Of a stretch of DNA of 64,000 nt, positions 1-8,443 are shown piece after piece (the stretch's first letter is position 1; every line of letters begins with the position of its first letter). Under the pieces are notes generated by a model. The model ran no database searches and was not told the origin of the DNA. It was given only the letters and a program-made list of their open reading frames with translations. Made by a program: the position numbers and the translations under genes. This DNA is from Gammaproteobacteria bacterium. Its GTDB lineage: Bacteria; Pseudomonadota; Gammaproteobacteria; Pseudomonadales; Azotimanducaceae_A. Where the stretch lies: assembly GCA_012960755.1 (NCBI GenBank), contig DUAT01000057.1:229909-293908 (forward strand). The letters are read 5' to 3'.

Positions 1-73
1 TGCTCCACAACTACCCCTTCGTTTTACCGTTAGGTGAATTATGCCATAATATCAGGACTTATTCAGAGGTTTC

Positions 74-505
74 CTAGAAGTATTCGGACAAACCCAGTCG
101 ATATCCCTTTTCAGTTCGTGTGGCCCCATCCCGGGTGTTGGTAAGCCGCTCACTGCCATCTGCTTTGAATTTCAGGGAAAGTAATATCTCAAGTGCCGGA
201 GTATCACCTTCAGCAAGCCAGCACAATGCGGATTCAAATCCCCTTAATTTCAAAATGCTCAAACCCCTGACCAACAATTTGCTACCCATTCCTTTGCGAC
301 GATATTCAGGCTTGATATACAACGCGATGATTTCCCCTTCGCCAGCGGAAACAAACCCAAACGGCTCAATGTCTTCGGCCAGGTAAGTAAAAAACTTTCC
401 CGATGCCGACAGATCTATCTCCACATCGTACAGTTTTCGTAGCACCTCCTGATCATCAGCCTGTGCTCGTCGAATCGAGACCAGGTCAAGTGAGATGACA
501 GCCAC
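74..505 (-). CDS. GNAT-family N-acetyltransferase
   Basis: A 143-residue protein with a single GNAT fold. The acetyl-CoA binding motif A is visible as YIKPEYRRKGMGSKLL (R/Q-x-x-G-x-G type), preceded by a beta strand IIALYI and followed by an amphipathic helix. Family knowledge: it transfers an acetyl group from acetyl-CoA to an amine; the substrate cannot be told from the sequence. It ends with TAG at the left edge of the annotated region and starts 19 bases from the end of the convergently unrelated LLM gene, on the same strand, so the two may be co-transcribed. Bases 1 to 73 downstream hold nothing recognisable. The start is the first ATG; a shorter version from a later codon is possible. 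Confidence 0.75.
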   Translation of the reverse strand: MAVISLDLVSIRRAQADDQEVLRKLYDVEIDLSASGKFFTYLAEDIEPFGFVSAGEGEIIALYIKPEYRRKGMGSKLLVRGLSILKLRGFESALCWLAEGDTPALEILLSLKFKADGSERLTNTRDGATRTEKGYRLGLSEYF

Positions 506-524
506 GGTTTTTACAGTCTACTTA

Positions 525-1547
525 TCAACCCAGCACCAGCTCCGCCAGGGTTTGCAAGTGCTGCTCATTCCTCGCACTGACCAGCAGAGAGGTTACCGAA
601 GATTCTCTCCATGCCTGAATACGATCCTTAATCCTGTCCACCGGACCAACCAGGGAAATCTCATCGGCAAACTGACTCGGCACGGCCATTACAGCCTCAT
701 CCTTTTTACCCGCCAGGAACAAATCCTGGATGGCTGTCGCTTCTGCTTCAAACCCCATTCGGCCCATGAGCCGGGTATGAAAATTGTGTTTTTTAGCACC
801 CATACCACCAATATACAGCGCCAGATTGTTTTTCACTGGAATCAGGCCTTCTTCAATGTCATCACAAATATTGATTGTTACACCCTGGCAGATCTCAAAT
901 TCGGGTCCGGCATCTTTGATCTGGTCTGCATAGACATGCTGACGATAGGGCGAGTAATAAAGGGGTAGCCAGCCGTCGGCGATTTCTGCCGCCATGGCCA
1001 CGTTCTTCGGTCCCTCTGCACCCAGAAAAATCGGCAGGTCCGCGCGTAACGGATGAGTAATGGGTTTTAAGGACTTGCCCAGACCCCAGGCGCCCTCACC
1101 CGTATAAGGCAATGGGTAATGTGCACCGTCAATATTGGCCACGGGCGCTTCCCGGCTCATCACCTGGCGGATAATATTTACGTATTCCCGGGTTCTGGAT
1201 AGAGGTTTTGCAAAGGGTTGACCATACCAGCCTTCTACGACCTGGGGGCCGGAAACACCCAAACCCAGGATCATCCGCCCACCAGACAAATGATCCAGTG
1301 TCAGGGCAGCCATGGCTGTCGCAGTAGGGGTTCTGGCTGACAATTGTGCAACGGCAGTCCCCAACCTGATACGGCTGGTATGAGCACCCATCCAGGCCAG
1401 GGGCGTAAATACATCTGAACCCCAGGCTTCTGCCGTGAAAATTGCGTCGTATCCTAATTTCTCCGCCTCAACGGCCATATTCACAGCATTAGGATTGGGA
1501 CCCGCGCCCCAATACCCCATTTGGATTCCCAATTTCAGATCAGCCAT
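525..1547 (-). CDS. LLM class flavin/F420-dependent oxidoreductase
   Basis: Luciferase-like monooxygenase family TIM-barrel enzyme of about 340 residues. Visible family blocks are GIQMGYWG at the N-terminus, GYDAIFTAEAWGSD, RIRLGTAVAQLSARTPTATAMAALTLD and GRMILGLGVSGPQVVEGWYG. These match the F420-dependent branch that acts on small organic substrates by hydride transfer; whether this organism uses F420 or FMN is not shown here. I start at the ATG at 1547 because GGGGAGA lies just upstream; a longer reading frame reaches 1622 but its extra 25 residues are unlike the family. Two other LLM genes in the window (near 5 kb and 42 kb) are clearly different members rather than recent duplicates. Confidence 0.85.
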   Translation of the reverse strand: MADLKLGIQMGYWGAGPNPNAVNMAVEAEKLGYDAIFTAEAWGSDVFTPLAWMGAHTSRIRLGTAVAQLSARTPTATAMAALTLDHLSGGRMILGLGVSGPQVVEGWYGQPFAKPLSRTREYVNIIRQVMSREAPVANIDGAHYPLPYTGEGAWGLGKSLKPITHPLRADLPIFLGAEGPKNVAMAAEIADGWLPLYYSPYRQHVYADQIKDAGPEFEICQGVTINICDDIEEGLIPVKNNLALYIGGMGAKKHNFHTRLMGRMGFEAEATAIQDLFLAGKKDEAVMAVPSQFADEISLVGPVDRIKDRIQAWRESSVTSLLVSARNEQHLQTLAELVLG

Positions 1548-1694
1548 GTCTCTCCCCATCAGATTTGCATTCGAGCATGCCGTAAACAGAATTAAAAAAT
1601 CAATCACTTTTTCAATATCCAATCACTTATCATAGACGCTTGTAATCGAAGAGAATGGCCTCACATACATACTTTAATCCCAAGGACTAGCGTA

Positions 1695-2288
1695 ATGATC
1701 AACGAAGAATCTCCCGAATCCCAACTACCATCGATGCCGAATCTGAATTTCCTGGACGAGAAGCTCTTCAAATCTCGTTCAATCTCTATCTTTGGCCAGA
1801 TTGATGAGAAGATGGCTCGTTCGGTAACGGAGAAACTCCTCGCCCTGGCCGCTGAAAGCGATGAGCCTATTGACATATTTGTCAGCTCCCCAGGGGGTCA
1901 TGTCGAGTCTGGCGACGTCATTTATGACATGATCAAATTTGTCAAACCACAGATACGGGTTATCGGCACGGGTTGGGTTGCCAGCTCTGCGACCAATATT
2001 TATCTTGCCGCGAAGAAAGAAAACCGATATTCACTGCCGAATACTCGCTATCTTGTCCACCAGCCTTCCGGTGGTTCACGGGGCGATGCCACCGATATCA
2101 GTATCCAGGCTGAAGAGATCCTTAAAACCAAAGCACGGATCAATAAACTCATCTCTGAAGAAACAGGCAGGCCGCTTGAACAGGTAGAGAAGGACACGGA
2201 TCGTGACTACTGGATGTCAGTGGATGAAGCCATCGAATACGGTATCGTTACCAAAGTGATTTCGTCAATCTCAGAGATCCAGTCCTAG
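1695..2288 (+). CDS. clpP: ClpP-like serine protease (ClpP paralogue)
   Basis: A 197-residue Clp protease proteolytic subunit. Family knowledge: ClpP forms a double heptameric ring that degrades proteins fed by ClpX or ClpA. The triad is readable: Ser97 in ASSA (the usual motif is ASMG), His122 in LVHQP, and Asp171 in DRDYWMS. The glycine-rich loop SSPGGHVESG is also present. The motif around the serine is divergent and no clpX, tig or lon lies next to it, so this is more likely a second ClpP than the housekeeping copy. AAGGA sits 12 bases before the ATG. A GNAT gene follows 29 bases downstream on the same strand. Confidence 0.85.
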   Translation: MINEESPESQLPSMPNLNFLDEKLFKSRSISIFGQIDEKMARSVTEKLLALAAESDEPIDIFVSSPGGHVESGDVIYDMIKFVKPQIRVIGTGWVASSATNIYLAAKKENRYSLPNTRYLVHQPSGGSRGDATDISIQAEEILKTKARINKLISEETGRPLEQVEKDTDRDYWMSVDEAIEYGIVTKVISSISEIQS

Positions 2289-2317
2289 GGCAACTTAAAT
2301 TCGAAGGCGATCGTGGC

Positions 2318-2896
2318 ATGGATACTAGGGTTGCGGAATCAGCCGAGCAGTCGGTTCTTGCAAAGGTTCTGGTGCGAGCATTCGAGGAAGATCCAGTCTT
2401 GCGCTGGATCTTGCCCTCGCCGGTTGAATACCAACGGGTCTCTCAAACATACTTTGAACTCGTTCTAAAGCAGTCACTCTCGTCCAAACGCTGCTATACA
2501 ACGGATGAGCAGTCAGGTGTTTCACTCTGGGAAGAACCAGACCATCTACCTTCCGCGGGATCTCAGTTACTGCATTTTCTTCGACTCAGCTGGTTGCTGC
2601 GAGGCGATATCAGTCGGGTTCTTGATTTACAATCCCTCATGTCATCCTACCGGCCACCGAAACCCTTCTGGCACCTGACCTACATTGCCACGGATCCCGC
2701 ACGTCAAGGCAAGGGTATTGGTGCCAGCCTGATGAAACCCGTAACTAAAATTGCCCGGGAACAGAACATTCCCATCTATCTTGAATGTTCTAATCGGGCC
2801 AACCTGTCATTTTACCGTGCCCACGGTTTCCGACTTGTGGACGAAGTGTCCTACCCGGGAGGGCCAACTATCTGGCCAATGTTGCTGGATCGCTAA
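2318..2896 (+). CDS. GNAT-family N-acetyltransferase
   Basis: A 192-residue acetyltransferase. The C-terminal half carries the GNAT core: YIATDPARQGKGIGASL is motif A, followed by IPIYLECSNRANLSFYRAHGF, the classic motif B region in which a Tyr precedes the final strand. The N-terminal half (AFEEDPVLRWILP) resembles the group of GNATs often linked to small-molecule or antibiotic acetylation; the substrate is unknown. The gene closely follows the ClpP-like gene and its last 29 bases overlap tail to tail with the PPOX gene on the other strand. Confidence 0.8.
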   Translation: MDTRVAESAEQSVLAKVLVRAFEEDPVLRWILPSPVEYQRVSQTYFELVLKQSLSSKRCYTTDEQSGVSLWEEPDHLPSAGSQLLHFLRLSWLLRGDISRVLDLQSLMSSYRPPKPFWHLTYIATDPARQGKGIGASLMKPVTKIAREQNIPIYLECSNRANLSFYRAHGFRLVDEVSYPGGPTIWPMLLDR

Positions 2897-3407
2897 GCAT
2901 TACTTTTACCGGCTGCCAGTTTTCACGATTACCCCGATAACCCGGTAACAACCCCTCTAACCATATTGGCGTGATTCGAATCAGCAGATAGTCATCTGGA
3001 AAATTCGGATAAAGGCGAGGGTTGTCTGCCTCTCGACGCAATGATCGCTTCGATTGATCGTCTTCTATCAGTTCTGCCTTGCCCATAATCGAGACATAGT
3101 TCTTGTCCTGGGGATCAAAGTAAAACAGGGTAACAGCATCATGCTGCCTGATCTGTGCCACTTTTCTTGTGTTCGGCCGGGTCGCAACATGGACGACGAA
3201 ACTATCATCGGGAATGAAAGCATCGACGATACGAGAGCGGGGTTGACCTTTGCTGTCTACCGTAATCAACGCAGCATATTGCACCCGTTGAATGACATCC
3301 CTTGCCAGGCTCAGAATTCCCTGATCATCCTGTTCAGAATGACTGACAGCTGGAAAGCCTGCAAGCAGACAGAAGCACCCACATATCAATATCGGTTTGT
3401 TCATCAT
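2868..3407 (-). CDS. Exported pyridoxamine 5'-phosphate oxidase-like (PPOX) flavin protein
   Basis: A 179-residue protein with a Sec signal peptide (MMNKP, then a hydrophobic stretch ILICGCFCLLAGF, cleavage probably after VSHS). The mature part is a split-barrel PPOX domain: AALITVDSKGQPRSRIVDAF, then VVHVATRPNTRKVAQIRQ, VTLFYFDPQDKNYVSIMGKAEL and a C-terminal LIRITPIWLEGL. Family members bind FMN, F420 or haem; which one is not visible. Location in the periplasm is unusual for this family, which is mostly cytosolic. The gene diverges from the amidohydrolase at 3576. GGGGAGA lies 10 bases before the first of two ATGs. Confidence 0.75.
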   Translation of the reverse strand: MMNKPILICGCFCLLAGFPAVSHSEQDDQGILSLARDVIQRVQYAALITVDSKGQPRSRIVDAFIPDDSFVVHVATRPNTRKVAQIRQHDAVTLFYFDPQDKNYVSIMGKAELIEDDQSKRSLRREADNPRLYPNFPDDYLLIRITPIWLEGLLPGYRGNRENWQPVKVMLSDPATLAR

Positions 3408-3575
3408 CGTTGTTGGTCTCCCCTGAATTGGATCATCCGCTCATCGCAGCGGGGCTAATCATAACCCCTTCCCGGCTGCTTATGCCGCATTTGCATTAGT
3501 ATCACAACCTTGGCAAAGTGATACCAACCAAACAAACAAACACACTGACAACAGGCCTCGACAGGAACCAGGCAT

Positions 3576-4715
3576 ATGGCATATGAAATCAAACGTTTCC
3601 CTCACCCCGGTACCATTGACGCCGATGGCCATATACTGGAACCAGCGGATCTGTGGGAGAATTACCTCGAAGACCAATACAAGCACCGCGCCCTGCGAAT
3701 AGGCGTGGATGACGAGGGTTATGAATACCTGGAAATCGACGAGCAACCCTCGCAACGATCACGCAGGGGGTCCCTGGGACTTCTGGGTGCCATGGGTGAA
3801 GAGGATATGCGCCCCAGCCCGGAACGACGCTATTCGGACAATATGCCTTTTGGTTCCTGTGATGCGGATCAGCGACTGGATCTGATGAAGCAGGAAAACC
3901 TCGAATGTAGCTTGCTCTATCCAACCATCGGCCTGCTGTGGGAAGTAGAACTGACCGACCCTGAACTCAGCCTGGCTTATTGTCGCGCCTACAATCGGTG
4001 GATAGCCGACTTCTGTCGCGACTCAAAAGGCAGATTGGTCCCCATCGCGCAGTTAACGCTGCTGGACGTTGAAGGCTCCGTGCAGGAACTGGAGCGCGCC
4101 GTAAAAGATGGCTGCAAGGGAGCCTGGGTTAATCCCTTTAACCACCACAAAATAATTCACGGCGATGAGGCACATTACCCCCTGTTCCAGAAATGTGTGG
4201 AATTGGATGTCCCCCTCGCGATTCACCCAACGTTTACTCCACATGGCGCTGCGGAAGGAATATTCAAGTGGCCACGTCATGGCAGGGCCTGGGGTGAGGC
4301 TATTTGGCTGCGAGCCATTGTCCAACAGGCACTTATCTCGTTTTTTTCACTCGGCACATTGGAGAAATTCCCGACCTTGCGCTTGGGTGTACTGGAAGCC
4401 GGTTCAGGCTGGATCGGTGCCATGCTCGACCGCATGGATGCATTCTCGGAGTCCTTGAATATCAAACGGTTCTCCGCCACCGAGTTGTTCCGTCGGCAGT
4501 GTTTTATTTCCGGCGATCCTGACGAAACGACGGCGCCGCATATTATTGAACATGTGGGTGCAGATTGTTTTATGTGGGCGACAGATTATCCGCATCCGGA
4601 TCATCCACATACCTGGGTGGATGATTTGACGCGCTATGCTGAGAGGCTGTCTGACGACGCTCGACCGAAAGTTCTGGGTGGGAATGTTAAACGGATTTAC
4701 AAGTTAGAGTATTAA
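3576..4715 (+). CDS. Amidohydrolase family (PF04909-type) metal-dependent hydrolase
   Basis: A 379-residue TIM-barrel metal hydrolase or decarboxylase. Metal-binding elements visible are DADGHILEP near the N-terminus (D-x-D-x-H type), the strand VPLAIHPTF holding the second His, and WATDYPHPDHPH near the C-terminus, which carries the conserved catalytic Asp. Family knowledge: PF04909 enzymes include amino-carboxymuconate-semialdehyde decarboxylase and relatives that act on aromatic or acyl acids. The substrate is unknown. It starts 168 bases from the divergent PPOX gene, a likely promoter region, and ends 17 bases before the convergent LLM gene. A truncated member of the same family lies at the right end of the window. 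Confidence 0.85.
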   Translation: MAYEIKRFPHPGTIDADGHILEPADLWENYLEDQYKHRALRIGVDDEGYEYLEIDEQPSQRSRRGSLGLLGAMGEEDMRPSPERRYSDNMPFGSCDADQRLDLMKQENLECSLLYPTIGLLWEVELTDPELSLAYCRAYNRWIADFCRDSKGRLVPIAQLTLLDVEGSVQELERAVKDGCKGAWVNPFNHHKIIHGDEAHYPLFQKCVELDVPLAIHPTFTPHGAAEGIFKWPRHGRAWGEAIWLRAIVQQALISFFSLGTLEKFPTLRLGVLEAGSGWIGAMLDRMDAFSESLNIKRFSATELFRRQCFISGDPDETTAPHIIEHVGADCFMWATDYPHPDHPHTWVDDLTRYAERLSDDARPKVLGGNVKRIYKLEY

Positions 4716-4732
4716 GAGTGTAGTGTCTTACA

Positions 4733-5647
4733 CTAGAGTTCTGCTGCCAGAAAATCCAGGGTCCGCTGATAAGCACCGGAATCAGTCGCAACAATTGCGG
4801 CACTGAAGTCCGTCACCCCAATATCGCTGAGTTGTTGAATCGCGGTTCGCAGCTGAGCCTCTTCCCCGATAAAAGCAAGATCCGAAGGGCCAGCAGCGCC
4901 TTCGCGGTCCAGCATGGCCCGATAAGAAGGTAACTGGCCATAAATCTGCAGGGTCTCATCTATACTTTTCTTCGCTGCTTCAACATCATTGGTCAACACA
5001 ATTGGAAAACCGGCCACGACTACCGGGGTCGGTTTACCGGCCGAGTCAGCACCCTTACCAATGCTTGGAATGATGTGATTCTCAAGAGTTTTTGGACCTG
5101 TCATCCAGGTGATGGTGCCATCAGCGAGCTCACCGGTTAGTTTCAACATAACCGGGCCCAGCGCTGCCACCAGCAAGGGAACCGGTTTACCACCTGGAAT
5201 ATCAATCTTGATGTTGTTGACGTTGTATTGTTCGCCGGAAAAACTGACAGACTCACCTTTTAGCATGGGTCCCAGGATACTCAGATACTCCCGCATATGC
5301 CTGGCGGGCTTGTCGTAGGAAAATCCCAACATGCCTTCAATAACCACCTGGTGCGACAAGCCAATACCCAGTGAGAATCTGCCGTTCGCGGCCGCGCCTG
5401 TCGTCATGGCTTGTTGCGCAATGGCGGTGGGATGTCGCGGGTACGTAGGCGTCACTGCAGTTCCGAGACCAATTTTACTGGTAGCCTGACCCAGGATAGC
5501 GAGTGTGGTAATCGCATCCAGGCCAAAAATGTTAGCCATCCACAGGTTGTCAAAGCCCTTTTCCTCTGCCTGTTGAGCGACATTGACCAATCCATCAAGG
5601 GTTCCGTCAGGGCCGTCACTAGCACCAATCATTAATCCAGTTCGCAT
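4733..5647 (-). CDS. LLM class F420-dependent oxidoreductase
   Basis: A 304-residue luciferase-like TIM-barrel protein. It starts MRTGLMIGASD and carries GFDNLWMANIFGLDAIT, SKIGLGTAVTPTYPRHPTAIAQQA and GRFSLGIGLSHQVVIEGMLG, all typical of F420-dependent LLM enzymes from actinobacteria and marine proteobacteria. The reaction is expected to be a hydride transfer to or from a small organic substrate. It is convergent with the amidohydrolase and lies 75 bases upstream of the VTT-oxidoreductase gene on the same strand. No F420 biosynthesis gene is in this window. Confidence 0.85.
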   Translation of the reverse strand: MRTGLMIGASDGPDGTLDGLVNVAQQAEEKGFDNLWMANIFGLDAITTLAILGQATSKIGLGTAVTPTYPRHPTAIAQQAMTTGAAANGRFSLGIGLSHQVVIEGMLGFSYDKPARHMREYLSILGPMLKGESVSFSGEQYNVNNIKIDIPGGKPVPLLVAALGPVMLKLTGELADGTITWMTGPKTLENHIIPSIGKGADSAGKPTPVVVAGFPIVLTNDVEAAKKSIDETLQIYGQLPSYRAMLDREGAAGPSDLAFIGEEAQLRTAIQQLSDIGVTDFSAAIVATDSGAYQRTLDFLAAEL

Positions 5648-5722
5648 TTTCTACTCCTAATTATTTTGACCAAAAAACAGGGCCGCAGTATGCACCAGGC
5701 CACCGTCAAGATCGAGCCGCGT

Positions 5723-7855
5723 CTAGCCACGGCGCCAGGCATGAAATTTTTCGGCGATGTTCAATATCCAGTCCGGCTTATGGGCCTTGCGCCATTCACT
5801 GGCTGCAAATTTATTCATTTCGGCAAGGGTCGGATAAATATGGATCGTCCCCATTATTTTTCCTAAACCCAGGCCGTGTTTCATCGCCAGGACATATTCG
5901 CTTATCAGGTCACCGGCGTGGTCCGCAACAATAGTCACGCCAAGAATTTTATCTTTTCCCGGTGGTGTTATAACTTTCACCACACCATTGGCTTCTTCAT
6001 CCGCCAGTGCGCGGTCCAGGCCTGAAACGTCGTAAGTTGTTACTTCGTATTCAACGCCCTGTGCCTGCGCTTCTTTCTCATTGAGCCCGACTCGCGCAAC
6101 TTCCGGCGAAGTAAAGGTCGCCCAGGGCACAACCCGGTAGTCCACGGCGAATTTTTTGAACGTACCGAATAGTGCATTGACCGCCGCATACCACGCCATA
6201 TGGGAGGCAGTATGGGTAAACTGGTAGGGTCCGGCGACATCTCCAATGGCATAAATATTCGGGTAGTTGGTTCTCAGGTATTCATCAACCGCCACCGTAC
6301 CCCGCTCTGTAATCTCAATCCCCAGTTCTTCAAGCCCGAAACCCGTAACACTCGCCTTTCGACCAAGCGCAATAATCAGCTGATCGAACGCTATTCGCTC
6401 CTGTTTACCTCCAATCTCAATCAACAGGAACTTATCGGCTCCTTCGACTATTACCTCGGTCGCGCGCGAATCGGTCAGCACATTCGCCCCTTCAGCCTTT
6501 AAGTGCTTGATCATCATTTCTGAGATTTCAGGATCTTCCCTGCTCAGGATGCCCTTTGTAGCCTCTACTTGTGTTACCTGGCTGCCTAAACGGGTGAACG
6601 CCTGAGTGAGTTCTGTTCCTATAGGTCCACCCCCCAGCACAACCAAGCGATCAGGTAGTGTATCGAGTTCCCATATATTTTCGGAAGTCAGGTAATCAAC
6701 CTGATCCAGGCCTTTAAACGGCGGCACAAGTGGACCTGCCCCCGAGGCAATAATGATGCTGCGGGTCGTCAGGATTTTGCCGTTAACTTCTACCGAGTAG
6801 GGCGAGAGGATTCGCCCTTCGCCAATTTCACAATCAACGCCCAAGCTTTGATAACGCTCAACAGAGTCATGAGGTTCGATAGTCTTTATGATTCTATGCA
6901 CCCGTTGCATGACGTCAGCGAATTCGAATGCAGGTTGCATGGTCTGGAACCCCAAATCCTTTCCACGTTTAATATCCCAGGCCAGTTTTGCGGAGCGAAT
7001 CAGGGATTTACTGGGTACGCAGCCGGTATTGAGACAGTCACCACCCATTTTATTTTTTTCAATCAGGGTTACCTTACCCTTAACAGTGGCGACGATTAAG
7101 GCAGCCACCAGTCCGCCAGATCCAGCGCCAATAACAACGACATCTCTGTCATATATTTTCGGTTTCGGCCAGACACGCTGCAATCTGGTGGCCTTGACCT
7201 GGTCGCTGATTTTTTTCGCCACCAGAGGAAAAAAGCCCAACAAGACAAATGAAGCGATTAATCCGGGAGACAGGATACCACCCAGGGTTTCAACTTTAGC
7301 CAATTGGGTGCCTGCATTAACGAACACCACAGTCGCCGCCAACATGCCAACCTGGCTGACCAGAACATATACCGGCACAGAAATTTTGGTTAAACCCATT
7401 AAAAGGTTGATAACCCAGAATGGGAACGCAGGGACCAATCTCAAAGTGAACAGATAAAAAGCACCGTCGGTTTCAATGCCCCGATCTATTTTCTTCAGTT
7501 GGCTGCTGAACCGTTTCATCACCTGGTCTCGCAATACAAACCGCGAAACCAGCATTGCCAGGGTTGCGCCAATAGTCGAGGCAAAAGAGACCAGCAACAC
7601 ACCCCACCACAGGCCAAAAATTGCGCCACCAGCGAGGGTCATAATGGCCGCGCCCGGCAACGACAGTGAGGTAACTGCGATATAAATGACGAAGTAAACT
7701 GCGGCACTGACTGCGGGATTTTCCTGCACCCGTTGATCAAACTCTGCCTGTTGCGATTTTATGTATTCCAGACTCAGGTACTGACCGACGTCGAAATAGA
7801 AAAATGAACCGACCAGCACCAGAAAAACCACGACAACGATGATCCGACTCTTCAT
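5723..7855 (-). CDS. VTT (TVP38/TMEM64) membrane domain fused to a pyridine nucleotide-disulfide oxidoreductase
   Basis: A 710-residue two-part protein. Residues 1 to about 225 form a membrane domain with several hydrophobic segments, including LPGAAIMTLAGGAIFG and FPFWVINLLMGLT, which identify the VTT/TVP38 family. Residues about 238 to 710 are a class I disulfide oxidoreductase like lipoamide dehydrogenase or mercuric reductase: FAD Rossmann GAGSGG at 243-248, redox pair Cys274 and Cys279 in CLNTGCVPSK, NAD Rossmann VVLGGGPIGTEL, the FAD motif YAIGDVAG and a C-terminal HIYPTLAEM with the active-site His. The fusion suggests membrane-bound thiol/disulfide chemistry fed by NAD(P)H. No heavy-metal domain is present, so mercury reduction is unlikely. 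It diverges from the GNAT gene at 8008. Confidence 0.9.
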   Translation of the reverse strand: MKSRIIVVVVFLVLVGSFFYFDVGQYLSLEYIKSQQAEFDQRVQENPAVSAAVYFVIYIAVTSLSLPGAAIMTLAGGAIFGLWWGVLLVSFASTIGATLAMLVSRFVLRDQVMKRFSSQLKKIDRGIETDGAFYLFTLRLVPAFPFWVINLLMGLTKISVPVYVLVSQVGMLAATVVFVNAGTQLAKVETLGGILSPGLIASFVLLGFFPLVAKKISDQVKATRLQRVWPKPKIYDRDVVVIGAGSGGLVAALIVATVKGKVTLIEKNKMGGDCLNTGCVPSKSLIRSAKLAWDIKRGKDLGFQTMQPAFEFADVMQRVHRIIKTIEPHDSVERYQSLGVDCEIGEGRILSPYSVEVNGKILTTRSIIIASGAGPLVPPFKGLDQVDYLTSENIWELDTLPDRLVVLGGGPIGTELTQAFTRLGSQVTQVEATKGILSREDPEISEMMIKHLKAEGANVLTDSRATEVIVEGADKFLLIEIGGKQERIAFDQLIIALGRKASVTGFGLEELGIEITERGTVAVDEYLRTNYPNIYAIGDVAGPYQFTHTASHMAWYAAVNALFGTFKKFAVDYRVVPWATFTSPEVARVGLNEKEAQAQGVEYEVTTYDVSGLDRALADEEANGVVKVITPPGKDKILGVTIVADHAGDLISEYVLAMKHGLGLGKIMGTIHIYPTLAEMNKFAASEWRKAHKPDWILNIAEKFHAWRRG

Positions 7856-8007
7856 TTTTCTAACATCCTGTTATTTTTAAGCACTTGAGTATCCCTCACT
7901 TCCGTCAATAAATCTTTTGACGCATCAGAGGAACAGATGTTACAAGTATCCTGACCAGTTTTGACAAAAAAGACTAAGAAAAAACCAAAAAAGCAAACAG
8001 AGAATTC

Positions 8008-8421
8008 ATGGACATTGAATACACAAACGATCATGGCAGAATTGACTGGGAAGCGCTGAAACAGGATCTTATTGCTGACGACTTCCACAATGGTCGTACA
8101 GCAAGGCAGTTAAGATTATCTTTTGAAAACAGCAAAATCGCTATTTATGTGATGCACGAAAACCGCTGCATCGCGACAGCCCGCGCCCTATCAGACGGCG
8201 TTTGTAACTGTTATGTGGTCGATGTCTGGACTCAAACCAATTATCGTAACAAAGGCATCGCCAGTGAAATGATGCGCCGAATTATCAATCAGTCAGCCGG
8301 ACAGCACATTTACCTGCAGACCGACGATGCGGTTCCATTTTACGAGAAACTCGGCTTCAAGAGCCAACCAGAAGGCCTGTCCCTGGTATCAGGTGAGTGG
8401 CTGGTAAACGAAACCCGCTAA
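8008..8421 (+). CDS. GNAT-family N-acetyltransferase
   Basis: A 137-residue minimal GNAT. Motif A is VDVWTQTNYRNKGIASEMM, with the expected R-x-K-G-I-A pyrophosphate loop, followed by IYLQTDDAVPFYEKLGF, where the Tyr of the final helix is conserved. The N-terminal part (DIEYTNDHGRIDWEALKQDL) resembles small GNATs of unknown substrate. It starts 152 bases from the divergent VTT-oxidoreductase gene and ends 22 bases before the convergent acyl-CoA dehydrogenase. Confidence 0.8.
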   Translation: MDIEYTNDHGRIDWEALKQDLIADDFHNGRTARQLRLSFENSKIAIYVMHENRCIATARALSDGVCNCYVVDVWTQTNYRNKGIASEMMRRIINQSAGQHIYLQTDDAVPFYEKLGFKSQPEGLSLVSGEWLVNETR

Positions 8422-8443
8422 CCAACTTCTTTCTATCCTAAAA

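Noticed and set aside
495..968. A 157-codon plus-strand frame
   Set aside because: Antisense to the LLM oxidoreductase at 525-1547, with composition typical of a shadow frame.
525..5647. Bacterial luciferase (lux) genes
   Set aside because: The LLM-family proteins lack LuxA/LuxB features and no luxCDE genes are near; they are F420/flavin oxidoreductases.
6888..7457. A 189-codon plus-strand frame inside the VTT-oxidoreductase gene
   Set aside because: It is the antisense of the FAD domain and membrane region and has no start signal.
7875..8007. Clear sigma-70 promoter between the divergent genes
   Set aside because: Short TTGA and AT-rich pieces are present but spacing and sequence do not give a convincing pair.
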